Positions 53,905 to 64,000 of a stretch of 64,000 nucleotides of DNA are shown here, piece after piece; positions within the stretch are counted from its first letter, which is position 1, and each line of letters opens with the position of its first letter. Made by a program: the position numbers and the translations under genes. A model generated the notes under the pieces. The model was not told the DNA's origin. It saw nothing but the letters and a program-made list of their open reading frames with translations, and did not search any database. This DNA comes from Cupriavidus alkaliphilus (GTDB lineage: Bacteria; Pseudomonadota; Gammaproteobacteria; Burkholderiales; Burkholderiaceae), in contig NZ_FMAD01000009.1 of the NCBI RefSeq assembly GCF_900094595.1, forward strand, positions 186,001 to 250,000, in the 5' to 3' direction.

Positions 53905-54792
53905 TTGCGCAAACTGCCGCCCCTCGGCGCCCTGCGCGCCTTCGAAGCCGCCGCCCGCCGCGCCAGCTTCAAGCACGCCGCCGACGAACTGCACGTCACG
54001 CCGACGGCCATCAGCCACCAGATCCGCGCGCTGGAAGAGAGCCTGGGCGTGAGGTTGTTCGAGCGCCAGACCCGCAAGGTGCGGCTGACGGCGGCCGGGC
54101 ATCAGTTGTTCCCCGCGGTGCGGGACGGCCTCGACGGCATGGAGCGCGCGGTGCAGGCGGTGCAGCGCAGCGGCCGCCCGCACGTAGCCACGCTGACATC
54201 GACGGTGGCGTTCATGGCCAGGCGGCTCGCGCCGCTCGCCGGGCAGTTCCGGGCCGCGCATCCCGACTGGACCCTGCGCCTCGATGCCTCGGACCAGGTC
54301 GTCGACCTGGACCACGATGCGGATGCGGCGATCCGCTACGGCAGCGGCAGCTATCCCGGCCTGGTGACCGAGCCGTTGTTCCGCGACCGCTTTGCACCGG
54401 TTTGCAGCCCCGCCCTGAAACCGGCATCCATGCAGGACCTGAAGCACGCCACGCTGGTCCACTTCGAATGGGGTGCTGCCGCGCGCGATGATGCGCGCGC
54501 ACCGGTCTGGCGCCACTGGCTGGCGCAGGCCGGCGTCGAGGTGGCCGATCCGCAGGCTGGCCTGCGCTTTACCGACGAGATCCACGCGGTGCAGGCCACC
54601 ATCGCCGGACAGGGCGTGGGCCTGCTCAGCCTGACGCTGGTGGCGGAAGAACTGGCGTCGGGCGCGCTGGTGCAGCCCTTTGACCTGGCGCTGGAGAGCT
54701 TTCGCTATGACCTGGTCTACAGCGAGCGGGCGGTGGAGCGTCCGGCCACGCGGTTGCTGCGGGACTGGGTGAGAGGGGTGTTTGCAGAGTAA
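53905..54792 (+). CDS. LysR-family regulator (GcvA-like)
   Basis: A 295-residue LysR-type regulator of the GcvA subgroup: helix-turn-helix in SFKHAADELHVTPTAISHQIRALEESLG and an effector domain from about residue 92. A TTG start at 53905 follows GGAGA. It is divergent from the RidA/OYE operon, its likely target. The next gene begins about 40 bp after the stop. Confidence 0.92.
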   Translation: MRKLPPLGALRAFEAAARRASFKHAADELHVTPTAISHQIRALEESLGVRLFERQTRKVRLTAAGHQLFPAVRDGLDGMERAVQAVQRSGRPHVATLTSTVAFMARRLAPLAGQFRAAHPDWTLRLDASDQVVDLDHDADAAIRYGSGSYPGLVTEPLFRDRFAPVCSPALKPASMQDLKHATLVHFEWGAAARDDARAPVWRHWLAQAGVEVADPQAGLRFTDEIHAVQATIAGQGVGLLSLTLVAEELASGALVQPFDLALESFRYDLVYSERAVERPATRLLRDWVRGVFAE

Positions 54793-54834
54793 GGCCTGGT
54801 CTAGGTACAGTGGCACAACGCCATTGGATTACTC

Positions 54835-55094
54835 ATGCTATATCCCGTACATATCGAGCCCGGTGATGCGACGCACGCGTACGACATCACCGTGCCGGAT
54901 TTCCCGGGCTGTTTCTCCGCTGCTGACGATTGGCCCGAGATCCCAGGCAAAGTCCAGGAGGCCGCCGAAGCGTATTATGCCGATGGCGCACCTATACCCG
55001 AACCTTCGGACCGGCTACGGTGGGTTGAGAGCCGTCAGTTCGAGGGTGGATTCTGGCTACTCGTTGAAATCGCCCTGTCGCGTGGGAGCATCGA

Positions 55095-55098
<4 letters not shown>
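54835..55098 (+). CDS. Solitary HicB-like antitoxin domain protein
   Basis: An 87-residue protein with the HicB N-terminal fold: YDITVPDFPGCFSAADDW, then a helix (VQEAAEAYYADGAPIPEPS) and a final strand (FWLLVEIAL). The C-terminal DNA-binding part of normal HicB is missing, and no HicA toxin gene is next to it. Its stop overlaps a TTG start of the MOSC gene (TTGA). It could be an orphan antitoxin, a remnant, or a HicB-fold protein used for something else. The local composition is a little less GC-rich than the surroundings. Confidence 0.78.
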
Positions 55099-56668
<1,570 letters not shown>

Positions 56669-56719
56669 CCGCGCACCGAAGCTCCCCGGGGGCATGCCCC
56701 CACCCCACTGGAGATCACG

Positions 56720-57373
56720 ATGGAGCTGTACGCGCACCCGTTTTCGTCCTATTGCCAGAAGGTCCTGGTGGCGTTGTATGAGAACGCGATTCCCTTCGAC
56801 TTCCGCATGCTGTCGCCCGACCACCCCCAGCACATGGACGAACTCGGCAAGCGCTGGCCGCTGCGGCGCATGCCGCTGCTGGTCGATGACGGCCGTTCGG
56901 TGTTCGAGTCCAGCATCATCATCGAATACCTGGACCAGCATCACCGCGGCCCGGTGCGCTGGCTGCCCGAGTCGGCCGATGCCGCGCTGACGGTGCGCCT
57001 GCTCGACCGCTTCTTCGACCAGTACGTGATGACGCCGATGCAGCGCATCGTGGCCGATTACCTGCGTCCCGCGGCGAACCGCGATCCCCATGGCGTGGCC
57101 GAATACCGCAAGCTGCTGGACTCGGCCTATGCGTGGCTCGAGACCGAACTGGCGGCGCGGCAATGGGCCGCGGGCGATGCCTTCACGCTGGCGGACTGTG
57201 CCGCCGCGCCATCGCTGTTCTACGCGGACTGGGTACAGCCGATCCCCGAATCATGTGGCAACGTGCGCGCGTATCGCAGGCGGCTGCTGGCGCGGCCGTC
57301 GTTTGCGCGCGCGGTGGACGAGGCGCGCCCCTATCGCCCGCTGTTCCCCCCGGGCGCGCCGGAGCGCGACTGA
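56720..57373 (+). CDS. Glutathione S-transferase family protein
   Basis: A 217-residue GST. The thioredoxin-like N-domain starts MELYAHPFSSYCQKVLVALYE, with the catalytic Ser/Cys region at residues 9-12. The glutathione-binding segment is MPLLVDDGRSVFESSIIIEYL, with Glu and Ser in the expected places. An all-alpha C-domain follows. Its 3' end overlaps the convergent SGNH hydrolase gene by 43 bp, unusually long for this window. Role in detoxification inferred from family. Confidence 0.92.
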   Translation: MELYAHPFSSYCQKVLVALYENAIPFDFRMLSPDHPQHMDELGKRWPLRRMPLLVDDGRSVFESSIIIEYLDQHHRGPVRWLPESADAALTVRLLDRFFDQYVMTPMQRIVADYLRPAANRDPHGVAEYRKLLDSAYAWLETELAARQWAAGDAFTLADCAAAPSLFYADWVQPIPESCGNVRAYRRRLLARPSFARAVDEARPYRPLFPPGAPERD

Positions 57374-58638
57374 CCGGCAAGGGCAGGCAGAGTCAGGGCG
57401 AACTGCGCCGCCATGGCGCGATAGCCGGCATCGCCCGGATGCAAGTGGTCGCCGCTGTCGAAAGCCGGCAGCAGTGCCTGCGGGCGCGCCGGATCACGCA
57501 CGGCCGCGTCGAAATCCACCACCGCATCGAACGCGCCGCCATGGCGGATCCAGTCATTGACGGCCAGCCGCACGGCTTCCTTGCCCGGACTGTCATAGCC
57601 GCGGATCGGCGTATCGCGTAATGCGCCGGCAAAGGGCGTGATGGTGGCGCCGATCACGCGCACGCCGCGTGCATGCGCCCGCGCGATCAGGCGCCGGTAG
57701 CCCTCGATCAGTTCGCCGGCTTGTGGCACGGCGTCGTGCGGGGCGAAGGTCGAGCCCGGCCAGGCGATATCGTTGATGCCGATGGCGGCGATCACGGTGC
57801 GGACATGCGCTTGGCTCAGCACGTCGCGATCCAGCCGCGCCAGCGCGGACACGCCCATGCCGTCGCGCAGCAGCCGGCCGCCGGAAATGCCGGCGTTGAG
57901 CACGGCCACGCCGTCGGCGGCCAGCTGCTGCGCCAGCACGTCCGGCCAGCGCCGGTTGGTGTCGGGGGTGGAGCCATTGCCTTCGGTGATCGAATCGCCG
58001 ATCGCAACCACGGCACCCGCGCCCGCCGGGGCTTCGACCTGCACCTCGCTCAGCAGGACCCGTGCGCTGAACACTTGTGGCGCAGCCAGCATGGATTGCG
58101 CGGTAGCGTTGCCCGCAGCCAGCCACGCGCTCTGGCGGCCATCCCAGTGGAACGATTCGATTGCGGTGCGCTGCGGCAGGTAAAGGCTGAGCGCGAGTTC
58201 ACCCAGGGCCGGCGTATCGAGCGCGATCGCATCGCTGGCCACGGACTGGCCCGCCGGGATGATCACCGTCGCGCTGCCGCCGAAGGTCACGGCACGGCTG
58301 CCGGCGAGGTCGATGCGGCCGCCACCGGCGTGGGGTGCCAGTTGCGCTGCGCCGATCACAAGCGGTTGCCGGCCATAGGGGTTCGACAACACCACGCGCA
58401 GCCGTTGCCCGCCCACGCTCAGCCGCACCACCTGGCGCACCGTCTGGTCCGCCACTTCCGCCGGCACGCCGGTGGGCAGCGGCAGGGCGTCCGGTTGCCA
58501 CACCGGCTGCTGGCTGGCCATCCAGCTGGTCAGCCAGGCCCGGTCTTGCAACGGGCTGGCGAGCGCGGCGCTGCTGGCGACGGCGGCGGCAAGGGTCGCT
58601 GCCGCGACGCGGCGCAGGAAACGAAGATCGGAAAACAT
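57331..58638 (-). CDS. Secreted SGNH/GDSL hydrolase
   Basis: An exported esterase/lipase-like enzyme of 435 residues. It has a signal peptide (about 1-28, ending ALA). An N-terminal carbohydrate-binding-like beta domain spans about 30-200. The SGNH catalytic domain shows all blocks: GDSITEG (Ser216), NAGISGGR, GINDIAW and SGDHLHP, with Asp and His of the triad. The arrangement resembles bacterial rhamnogalacturonan acetylesterase-like GDSL enzymes. Divergent from a LysR gene with a palindrome between them. Confidence 0.92.
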   Translation of the reverse strand: MFSDLRFLRRVAAATLAAAVASSAALASPLQDRAWLTSWMASQQPVWQPDALPLPTGVPAEVADQTVRQVVRLSVGGQRLRVVLSNPYGRQPLVIGAAQLAPHAGGGRIDLAGSRAVTFGGSATVIIPAGQSVASDAIALDTPALGELALSLYLPQRTAIESFHWDGRQSAWLAAGNATAQSMLAAPQVFSARVLLSEVQVEAPAGAGAVVAIGDSITEGNGSTPDTNRRWPDVLAQQLAADGVAVLNAGISGGRLLRDGMGVSALARLDRDVLSQAHVRTVIAAIGINDIAWPGSTFAPHDAVPQAGELIEGYRRLIARAHARGVRVIGATITPFAGALRDTPIRGYDSPGKEAVRLAVNDWIRHGGAFDAVVDFDAAVRDPARPQALLPAFDSGDHLHPGDAGYRAMAAQFALTLPALAGQSRSGAPGGNSGR

Positions 58639-58734
58639 GGATAGGTCCTGTCAGATGGACCGGCAACGTTGCCGGCATGGCGCCAAAGTTAGGCGATTCC
58701 ACTCATGCCAGGTAGCAGGCAAAATGGCATATTG

Positions 58735-58755
58735 CTCATTCCAATCCGGAATGAG
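58735..58755. promoter_or_regulatory. Perfect palindrome, probable LysR operator
   Basis: CTCATTCC at 58735-58742 and GGAATGAG at 58748-58755 are exact complements around a five-base spacer. The site is 18 bp before the LysR start and about 97 bp from the divergent SGNH gene, a classical autoregulatory position. Confidence 0.65.
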
Positions 58756-58772
58756 AAAAGACAAGGAACGGC

Positions 58773-59678
58773 ATGGACACCATCCGGGCAATGCAGGTCT
58801 TTGTGCGCGCGGTGGAGCTGGGCAGCCTGTCGGCGGTGGCGCGCGAGCAGCAGTCGACGCAGCCGACCATCAGCAAGGTCGTGGCCGCGCTGGAGCGCGA
58901 CCTGGGCGTGCGGCTGCTGGCGCGCAGCACCACCAGCCTGTTGCCGACCGAGGCCGGGCGGCGCTTCTACGAACGCGCGCGGCGCGTGCTGGACGAATAC
59001 GGCGAGGCCGTCAGCGATGCGCGCGGCGCGTCCGGCCAGCCCGCGGGCCGCGTGCGCGTCAGCGCGCCAGCCAGCTTCGGCGTGCTGAGGCTCAATGCGC
59101 TGGTGCTGGCGTTCCAGCAGCGCTATCCGCAAGTCGAGGTGGAATTGCTGTTCGACGACCGTTTCGTCGACCTGGTCGAAGCCGGGGTCGATGTGGCGGT
59201 GCGCCTCGGCGCCACGCTGCCGCCGCATGTGGTGGCGCGCCGTATCGCGGTGTCTCCGCGCCTGCTGGTGGCGGCGCCGGAGTACCTGGCGCGGCATCCG
59301 AGGATCCGGCAGCCGGCGGACCTGGCGCGCCACCAGATCCTGCGCTTTACCTGGCTCGCCAGCGGCGACGACATCGTGCTCGACGGACCGGGCGGACAGG
59401 CGCTGATCAGCGCGCCGTGCCGGTACCGCGTCAACAACTCGCTGGCGATGCGCGAGAGCTTTCTTGCCGGCGCCGGCTTCGGCATGACGCCGGCGTGGCT
59501 GGTGCAGGACCTGCTCGACAGCGGCGCGCTGCGGCGGGTGCTGCCGCGCTGGCAGGGCCCGGCGCAGGAAGCCTTCCTGGTGTGTCCGACGCGGCGCTAC
59601 CAGCCGGCGCCGGTGCGGGTGCTGCTGGAGTTCCTGGCCAGCGAAATCGCGGCGCTGCCAGGCTTCACGGCGGTCTGA
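58773..59678 (+). CDS. LysR-family regulator (DhcR/PerR-like)
   Basis: A 301-residue LysR-type regulator with the helix-turn-helix SLSAVAREQQSTQPTISKVVAALERDLGVRLL and an effector domain from about residue 90. The sequence pattern (MDTIRAMQVFVRAVELGSLSAVA, then VRVSAPASFGVLRL) is typical of the large group annotated as transcriptional regulators of quinone or xenobiotic responses. AAGGAAC precedes the ATG. It is divergent from the SGNH hydrolase gene and probably controls it. Confidence 0.92.
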   Translation: MDTIRAMQVFVRAVELGSLSAVAREQQSTQPTISKVVAALERDLGVRLLARSTTSLLPTEAGRRFYERARRVLDEYGEAVSDARGASGQPAGRVRVSAPASFGVLRLNALVLAFQQRYPQVEVELLFDDRFVDLVEAGVDVAVRLGATLPPHVVARRIAVSPRLLVAAPEYLARHPRIRQPADLARHQILRFTWLASGDDIVLDGPGGQALISAPCRYRVNNSLAMRESFLAGAGFGMTPAWLVQDLLDSGALRRVLPRWQGPAQEAFLVCPTRRYQPAPVRVLLEFLASEIAALPGFTAV

Positions 59679-59685
59679 TGGCGCG

Positions 59686-60417
59686 TCAGCCGAACATCCC
59701 GCCGTTGACCGAGATCACCTGGCGGGTGATATAGCCCGCGTCGGGCGAGAGCAGGAAGGCCACGGTGGCGGCGACTTCCTCGGGCGTGCCCATGCGCCGC
59801 GCCGGGATCAGGCGCAGCGCTTCGTCGCGCACGTGCGGCTCGACCATGTCGGTGTCGATCAGGCCCGGCGCGACGCAGTTGACGGTGATCGCGCGCTTGG
59901 CCAGCTCGATCGCCAGCGCCTTGGTGGCGCCGATGATGCCGGCCTTGGCCGCGCTGTAGTTGGCCTGGCCGCGGTTGCCCACCAGCCCCGACACCGACGA
60001 CAGCGTGACGATGCGGCCCGGCTGGCGGCGCTGCACCATCGGCATCACCACCGGGTTGAGCACGTTGTAGAAGGCATCGAGGTTGGTGTGCACCACCTCG
60101 TCCCACTCGGCGCCGGTCATGGCCGGGAAGGCGGCATCGCGCGCCAGGCCGGCGTTGCAGACCACGCCGTAGTAGCAACCATGCGCGGCAATATCTGTCA
60201 GCAGCCCGCTGGCGGCTTCTTCGCGGCGGGCCACGTCGAAGCACAGCACACGCGATTTGCGCCCGCACGCGCGCACGGCGTCGGCGACGGAATCCGCCTC
60301 GTCGCGACGCGAGCGGCAGTGCACCACCACGTCATAGCCGTCGCGGGCCAGCCGCAGGGCAATGGCGCGGCCAATGCCGCGGGACGAACCCGTGACCAGC
60401 ACGGTCGGATGGCTCAT
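59686..60417 (-). CDS. FabG-like 3-oxoacyl-ACP reductase (SDR)
   Basis: A short-chain dehydrogenase of 243 residues. The cofactor motif VTGSSRGIGRAIAL is at about residues 9-22, the Asn in NAG, the catalytic Ser in LSSVSGLVGNRGQANYSAAKAG, with Tyr and Lys in YSAAK. It is most like the FabG-type reductases of polyketide or aryl polyene clusters. AAGGAC precedes the ATG. It follows the halogenase-like flavoprotein gene by 58 bp on the same strand. No ketosynthase or ACP gene is in the window, so the partner enzymes would have to lie elsewhere. Confidence 0.88.
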   Translation of the reverse strand: MSHPTVLVTGSSRGIGRAIALRLARDGYDVVVHCRSRRDEADSVADAVRACGRKSRVLCFDVARREEAASGLLTDIAAHGCYYGVVCNAGLARDAAFPAMTGAEWDEVVHTNLDAFYNVLNPVVMPMVQRRQPGRIVTLSSVSGLVGNRGQANYSAAKAGIIGATKALAIELAKRAITVNCVAPGLIDTDMVEPHVRDEALRLIPARRMGTPEEVAATVAFLLSPDAGYITRQVISVNGGMFG

Positions 60418-60475
60418 GGTTGTTGTCCTTGCAGAACCGCCCGCGCCAAGGCGGGCCGGCATACGGTGAGGCGCA

Positions 60476-61705
60476 TCAGAGCTTGCAGAACTCTTCCAGC
60501 ACCGCCAGCCGCCGGCGCGGCTCGGTGACGAAGGGATTGTCGCGGTCCCACGCATAGCCGGCCAGGATCGCCGCGATCATGTCGCGGATTTCAGAGGTGG
60601 CGTTGGGGTGGAAGATCAGCTTCTGGAAACGGCCTTCGTACCAGGCTTCGACAAAGACGCGGAAGCAATCGACGCCGGCCTTGAGCGGCTGCGCGAACTC
60701 GTGCTCCCAGTCCACCGCTTCGCCGCGCAGCTGGCGCACCAGGCACTGCGCCGCCAGGCTGGCCGACTTGAAGGCGATGGTCACGCCGGACGAGAACACC
60801 GGGTCGAGGAACTCGCCGGCATTGCCGAGCAGCGCATAGCCGTTGCCCCACAGCGACTTCACGTTGGCCGAATAGCCCGCGATCTGGCGCGCCGGGGTGT
60901 CCCATTGCGCGTCGGCCAGCAATGCTGCCAGGCCGGGCTCTTCCGCGACCAGCGCTTGCAGCCGCTCGGTCTCGGTGCCGGTGTAGCGGTCCAGGAACGC
61001 CTTTTCGGCCACCACGCCCTGCGAGCAGCGCCCGTCGGAGAACGGGATGGTCCAGTACCAGACGTCCTGGTGCTGCGGATGCACGCTGATCAGGATCTTG
61101 TTGCGGTCGAAGGTGCCGGTCGGGATGCGGTCCTGCACGTGCGTGAAGATCGCGCTGCGCACCGGGAAGCCCGACGGCGTTTCCAGCTGCAGCAGGCGCG
61201 GCAGGATGCGGCCGAAGCCGGAGGCATCGAGCAGGAACTTCGCGCGCACGGTGTACTGGCTGCCGTCCGGCGCGCGCACGGTGACTTCCGGCTGCACGCC
61301 GCTGACATCGACGTTCTCCACTACGTGCGAGAAACGCACCTCAGCGCCCTGGCGCTCGGCCTCGCGGATCAGCACGTGGTCGAACTGCGCGCGCTGCACC
61401 TGGTAGGTGGTGCCCCAGCCGGGCGAATACTTCTGGCGGAAGTCGAAGGCGGTGCGCTGCGCGCCGCGCGCGAACGCGGCGCCGTTCTTGTACTGGAAGC
61501 CGGCTTCCACCACCGCGCGCAGCATGCCTGCTTCTTCGAGATAGGCCATGCTTTGCGGCAGCAGGCTTTCGCCGATGGAGAAGCGCGGGAAGGTTTCTTT
61601 CTCGATCACCAGCACCGGAATACCGTGCTTGCGCAGCAGCCCGGCAGCGACCGAGCCGGCAGGCCCAGCGCCGATGATGACGACGTCCGTGGTTTCCGTT
61701 TTCAT
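60476..61705 (-). CDS. FAD-dependent oxidoreductase of the halogenase-like family
   Basis: A flavoprotein of 409 residues. The FAD motif VIIGAGPAGSVAAGLLRKHG is at about residues 9-28, the sequence FPRFSIGESLLP follows as in tryptophan halogenase-like and geranylgeranyl reductase-like enzymes, and the GDAxx-like GNAGEFLDPVFSSGVTIA near residue 300 is the second FAD contact. The WxWxIP signature of true halogenases reads WYWTIPFSDG here, so halogenation is not assured. A related gene is part of the xanthomonadin/aryl polyene clusters, usually beside a FabG. The ATG at 61705 was chosen over a longer frame. No ketosynthase is in the window. Confidence 0.87.
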   Translation of the reverse strand: MKTETTDVVIIGAGPAGSVAAGLLRKHGIPVLVIEKETFPRFSIGESLLPQSMAYLEEAGMLRAVVEAGFQYKNGAAFARGAQRTAFDFRQKYSPGWGTTYQVQRAQFDHVLIREAERQGAEVRFSHVVENVDVSGVQPEVTVRAPDGSQYTVRAKFLLDASGFGRILPRLLQLETPSGFPVRSAIFTHVQDRIPTGTFDRNKILISVHPQHQDVWYWTIPFSDGRCSQGVVAEKAFLDRYTGTETERLQALVAEEPGLAALLADAQWDTPARQIAGYSANVKSLWGNGYALLGNAGEFLDPVFSSGVTIAFKSASLAAQCLVRQLRGEAVDWEHEFAQPLKAGVDCFRVFVEAWYEGRFQKLIFHPNATSEIRDMIAAILAGYAWDRDNPFVTEPRRRLAVLEEFCKL

Positions 61706-61848
61706 AAGCTTCGGCTCCGGAATCACATCCGGAACGACGGGATTTTGGCGGGCGTCAATTGTACTCAGAACGCTGCCCGGCGCCGGCAAAACCGGCCCCG
61801 GCGGCTTTCATGACTCACGGCGATGGCTGCGCGGGCGCGCCGCGCCAG

Positions 61849-63165
61849 TCAGACATGCGTCCCCAGCGCCCGATTGATCCGCAGCGCCAGCAGCGTGCAG
61901 GCAACGCCGGAAAGCAGGTAGCCGCTCACCGCGAACAGGCCGAATTCCGCCGACAGCCCCAGCGCCACCAGGGGCGCGAAGCCGGCGCCGAACAGCCACG
62001 CCATGTCGGTGGTCAGCGCCGCGCCGGTGTAGCGGAAGCGCCGCTCGAAGTTCGAGGTCACGGCACCGGCGGCCTGGCCGTAGGACAAGCCCAGCAAGCC
62101 GAAGCCGAGCAGGATGAACAGGTCTTGCGCGAGCGGGCCGCCGCCCATCAGCCAGGGCGCGAACAGGCTGAAGATGCCGATCAGGATGGCCATCAGCGCC
62201 AGCGTGGTGCGACGCCCGATCCGGTCCGCGATCACGCCCGAGACGATGGTGCCGAGGATGCCGATGAAGGCGCCGGCAATCTGCACCGCCAGCACGTCGG
62301 TGACCGGCTGCGAGCCATTGAGCGCGACCCACGACAGCGGAAACACCGTCACCAGGTGGAACAGCGCAAAGCTCGCCAGCGCGGCGAACGCGCCCAGCAG
62401 CAGGTTGTAGCCCTGCTTCCTGACGATCTCGGTGGTGCTGATGGGCTCGAGCTCGTCTTCGTCGAGCAGCTGCGTGTATTCGTGCGTCACCACCAGGCGC
62501 AGGCGTGCGAACAGCGCCACCACGTTGATCGCGAACGCGACATAGAAGGGATAGCGCCAGCCCCACGCCAGGAACTCGTGCGGCTCGAGGCTGAGGTTGA
62601 GGAACAGGAACAGCGCACCGGCGACGATAAAGCCGGTGGGCGCGCCCAGTTGCCCCAGCATCGCGTACCAGCCGCGCCGCTGCGGGGGCGCGTTCAGCGC
62701 CAGCAATGAGGGCAGCCCGTCCCACGAGCCGCCGAAGGCCACGCCCTGCAGCGTGCGGAACACCGCCAGCAGGATGATGGAAGTCTGCCCGAGCGACGCA
62801 TAGCCGGGCAGGAAGGCGATGCCGACGGTGGCGGTGCCGAGCAGGAACAGCGACGCGGTCAGCTTGACGCCGCGGCCCCAGCGGCGCTGGATGCGCATGA
62901 ACAGCGTGGTGCCGAAGGGCCGGCCGATAAAGGCCAGCGCGAAGATGGCGAAGGCGTAGAGCAGCGCGTCGAGCCGGTCGGCGAACGGAAAGTAGACCGC
63001 GGGGAACACCAGCACCGAGGCAATGCCGTAGACGAAGAAATCGAAGTATTCCGAGGCGCGGCCGATCACCACGCCGGTGGCGATTTCCGCGGGCGCGACA
63101 TGCGCGGCGCCGGGCGCGGGAGGTGCTGTAGGAGACGCCCGGTGCTGGTGGGTCGCGGTGGTCAT
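61849..63165 (-). CDS. MFS transporter of the metabolite:H+ symporter (MHS) type
   Basis: A 12-helix inner membrane carrier of 438 residues. The first helix motif GVVIGRASEYFDFFVYGIASVLVF resembles the MHS group that imports dicarboxylates, alpha-ketoglutarate, proline betaine or aromatic acids. Signature loops are FIGRPFGTTLFMRIQRRWGRG after helix 2 and GVIADRIGRRTTL after helix 8. The ATG at 63165 has GGAGG seven bases upstream; an ATG at 63171 sits too close to the site. Divergent from cyoA. Substrate unknown. Confidence 0.9.
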   Translation of the reverse strand: MTTATHQHRASPTAPPAPGAAHVAPAEIATGVVIGRASEYFDFFVYGIASVLVFPAVYFPFADRLDALLYAFAIFALAFIGRPFGTTLFMRIQRRWGRGVKLTASLFLLGTATVGIAFLPGYASLGQTSIILLAVFRTLQGVAFGGSWDGLPSLLALNAPPQRRGWYAMLGQLGAPTGFIVAGALFLFLNLSLEPHEFLAWGWRYPFYVAFAINVVALFARLRLVVTHEYTQLLDEDELEPISTTEIVRKQGYNLLLGAFAALASFALFHLVTVFPLSWVALNGSQPVTDVLAVQIAGAFIGILGTIVSGVIADRIGRRTTLALMAILIGIFSLFAPWLMGGGPLAQDLFILLGFGLLGLSYGQAAGAVTSNFERRFRYTGAALTTDMAWLFGAGFAPLVALGLSAEFGLFAVSGYLLSGVACTLLALRINRALGTHV

Positions 63166-63308
63166 CGGCATACCTCCCGTGTCTGTGGGCGAGGGCGCTG
63201 CAAATTGCACCATGAAGAATGGCACTTGAGCGCCTACACTGCCATAGTTGCTCAGACCAGTCTAAGTCACTTGCGCCGCGGCGTACAAATGGCGCGGGCC
63301 CGAAAGCT

Positions 63309-64000
63309 ATGCGATCTTCCGGTCAGACAATGTCCATGCACCGCCCGATCCGCTGGTTGCTGCTGCCAGTCGTGCTGTCGCTGGCCGGCTGCAACGCCGT
63401 GCTGCTTGCGCCGGCCGGCGACCTGGCCGTGCGGCAACGTGACCTGATCATCATTTCCACCGGGCTGATGCTGCTGATCATCGTGCCGGTGATCGTGCTG
63501 ACGCTGGTGTTTGCGTGGCGATATCGCGCCGCCAACGCCGATGCGCACTACAACCCCGACTGGGACCACTCCACGGTGCTGGAGCTGCTGATCTGGTCGG
63601 CACCGCTGCTGATCATCATCGCGCTCGGCGCCATTACCTGGGTCAGCACCCACAAGCTCGATCCCTACCAGCCGCTGACCCGGCTCGACGACAGCCGCCC
63701 GCTGCCGCCGGGCACGCAGCCGCTGACGGTGGAGGTGGTGGCGCTCGACTGGAAGTGGTTGTTCGTCTACCCCGAGCAAGGCATCGCCACCGTCAACGAG
63801 CTGGCCGCCCCGGTCGACCGGCCGATCCGCTTCAAGATCACGTCCACCACCATGATGAATTCGTTCTTCATCCCCGCGCTGGCCGGCCAGGTCTACGCCA
63901 TGCCGGGCATGGAAACGCGCCTGCATGCGGTAATCAACCGGCCGGGCGTCTACGAGGGCTTCTCCGCCAATTACAGCGGCGCGGGCTTTTCGCACATGCG
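63309..64000 (+). CDS. cyoA: Ubiquinol oxidase subunit II (CyoA), 3' end outside the window
   Basis: The first 230 codons of a cytochrome bo-type quinol oxidase subunit. It has a lipoprotein signal ending in LSLAGCN, two membrane helices (about 45-70 and 95-118) and a periplasmic cupredoxin domain. The CuA ligand loop of cytochrome c oxidases is replaced by FSANYSGAGFSHM without the Cys pair, which marks a quinol oxidase. In-frame ATGs at 63330 and 63336 are alternative starts, all before the lipobox. Divergent from the MHS carrier; cyoB and later genes should follow beyond the window. Confidence 0.93.
   Translation, partial: MRSSGQTMSMHRPIRWLLLPVVLSLAGCNAVLLAPAGDLAVRQRDLIIISTGLMLLIIVPVIVLTLVFAWRYRAANADAHYNPDWDHSTVLELLIWSAPLLIIIALGAITWVSTHKLDPYQPLTRLDDSRPLPPGTQPLTVEVVALDWKWLFVYPEQGIATVNELAAPVDRPIRFKITSTTMMNSFFIPALAGQVYAMPGMETRLHAVINRPGVYEGFSANYSGAGFSHM

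Noticed and set aside
60476..61705. A true tryptophan halogenase
   Set aside because: The family signature is only partly kept (WYWTIP) and no halogenated-product pathway is near, so only the broader flavoprotein family is called.
63309..64000. Cytochrome c oxidase subunit II
   Set aside because: The CuA Cys pair is absent and the protein has a lipobox, so it is a quinol oxidase subunit.

Overview
The window is a contiguous, very GC-rich (high 60s percent) bacterial segment with tightly packed genes. Bug-type tricarboxylate-receptor proteins, a Burkholderiales-type general porin, type 2 ArgG, many LysR/IclR/AraC regulators and a divergent edd / zwf-pgl-glk block all point to a betaproteobacterium of the Burkholderiaceae. 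The genus is probably Cupriavidus, and the segment probably comes from its second chromosome; that placement is inference from gene content and order, not from a database match. No rRNA, tRNA, CRISPR, prophage or transposase gene was seen.

Layout. 0-9 kb: an MscS channel, then the Entner-Doudoroff entry genes (edd divergent from zwf-pgl-glk), with a response regulator and histidine kinase joined to the 3' end of the operon, then yccF. 9-15 kb: a MarR-controlled flavin monooxygenase operon, an OPT transporter and an acyl-CoA dehydrogenase. 15-24 kb: a degenerate DGQHR-like protein, a small gene under a perfect LexA box, an M16 peptidase, an alkylation-repair group (Ada-AlkA fusion, Ogt, ThpR), LysE/LysR and a YcgR flagellar brake. 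24-34 kb: amino-acid oxidase-like enzyme, IclR regulator, YeeE/YedE pair, a type Vd patatin autotransporter, a sirtuin, an EamA exporter and small proteins. 34-40 kb: a LysR gene facing a CaiB-Bug-enoyl-CoA hydratase operon, then argG. 40-47.5 kb: a split catabolic regulon (MFS carrier, serine hydrolase and porin; AraC regulator, BKACE enzyme, DUF1289 and Bug receptor) with a 655-bp giant inverted repeat in the middle. 47.5-54 kb: AMP-ligase/TauD/quinone oxidoreductase operon with a paralogous AraC regulator, then OYE/RidA with LysR. 54-64 kb: orphan HicB with a MOSC protein, proline iminopeptidase, GST, SGNH hydrolase with LysR, FabG with a halogenase-like flavoprotein, an MHS transporter, and the start of cyoA, which runs off the window.

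Most notable signals: (1) a 17-bp core motif in six copies, four of them 54-97 bp upstream of a start codon and pointing at that gene; (2) twin operators with a 21-bp period, shared by the MFS and BKACE promoters 5 kb apart, which tie the two operons to the AraC gene between them; (3) a 258 + 139 + 258 bp inverted-repeat element; (4) a perfect SOS box in front of an unrecognised 124-residue protein.

Gene starts were chosen from Shine-Dalgarno spacing, family length and signal peptides; doubtful ones are marked.
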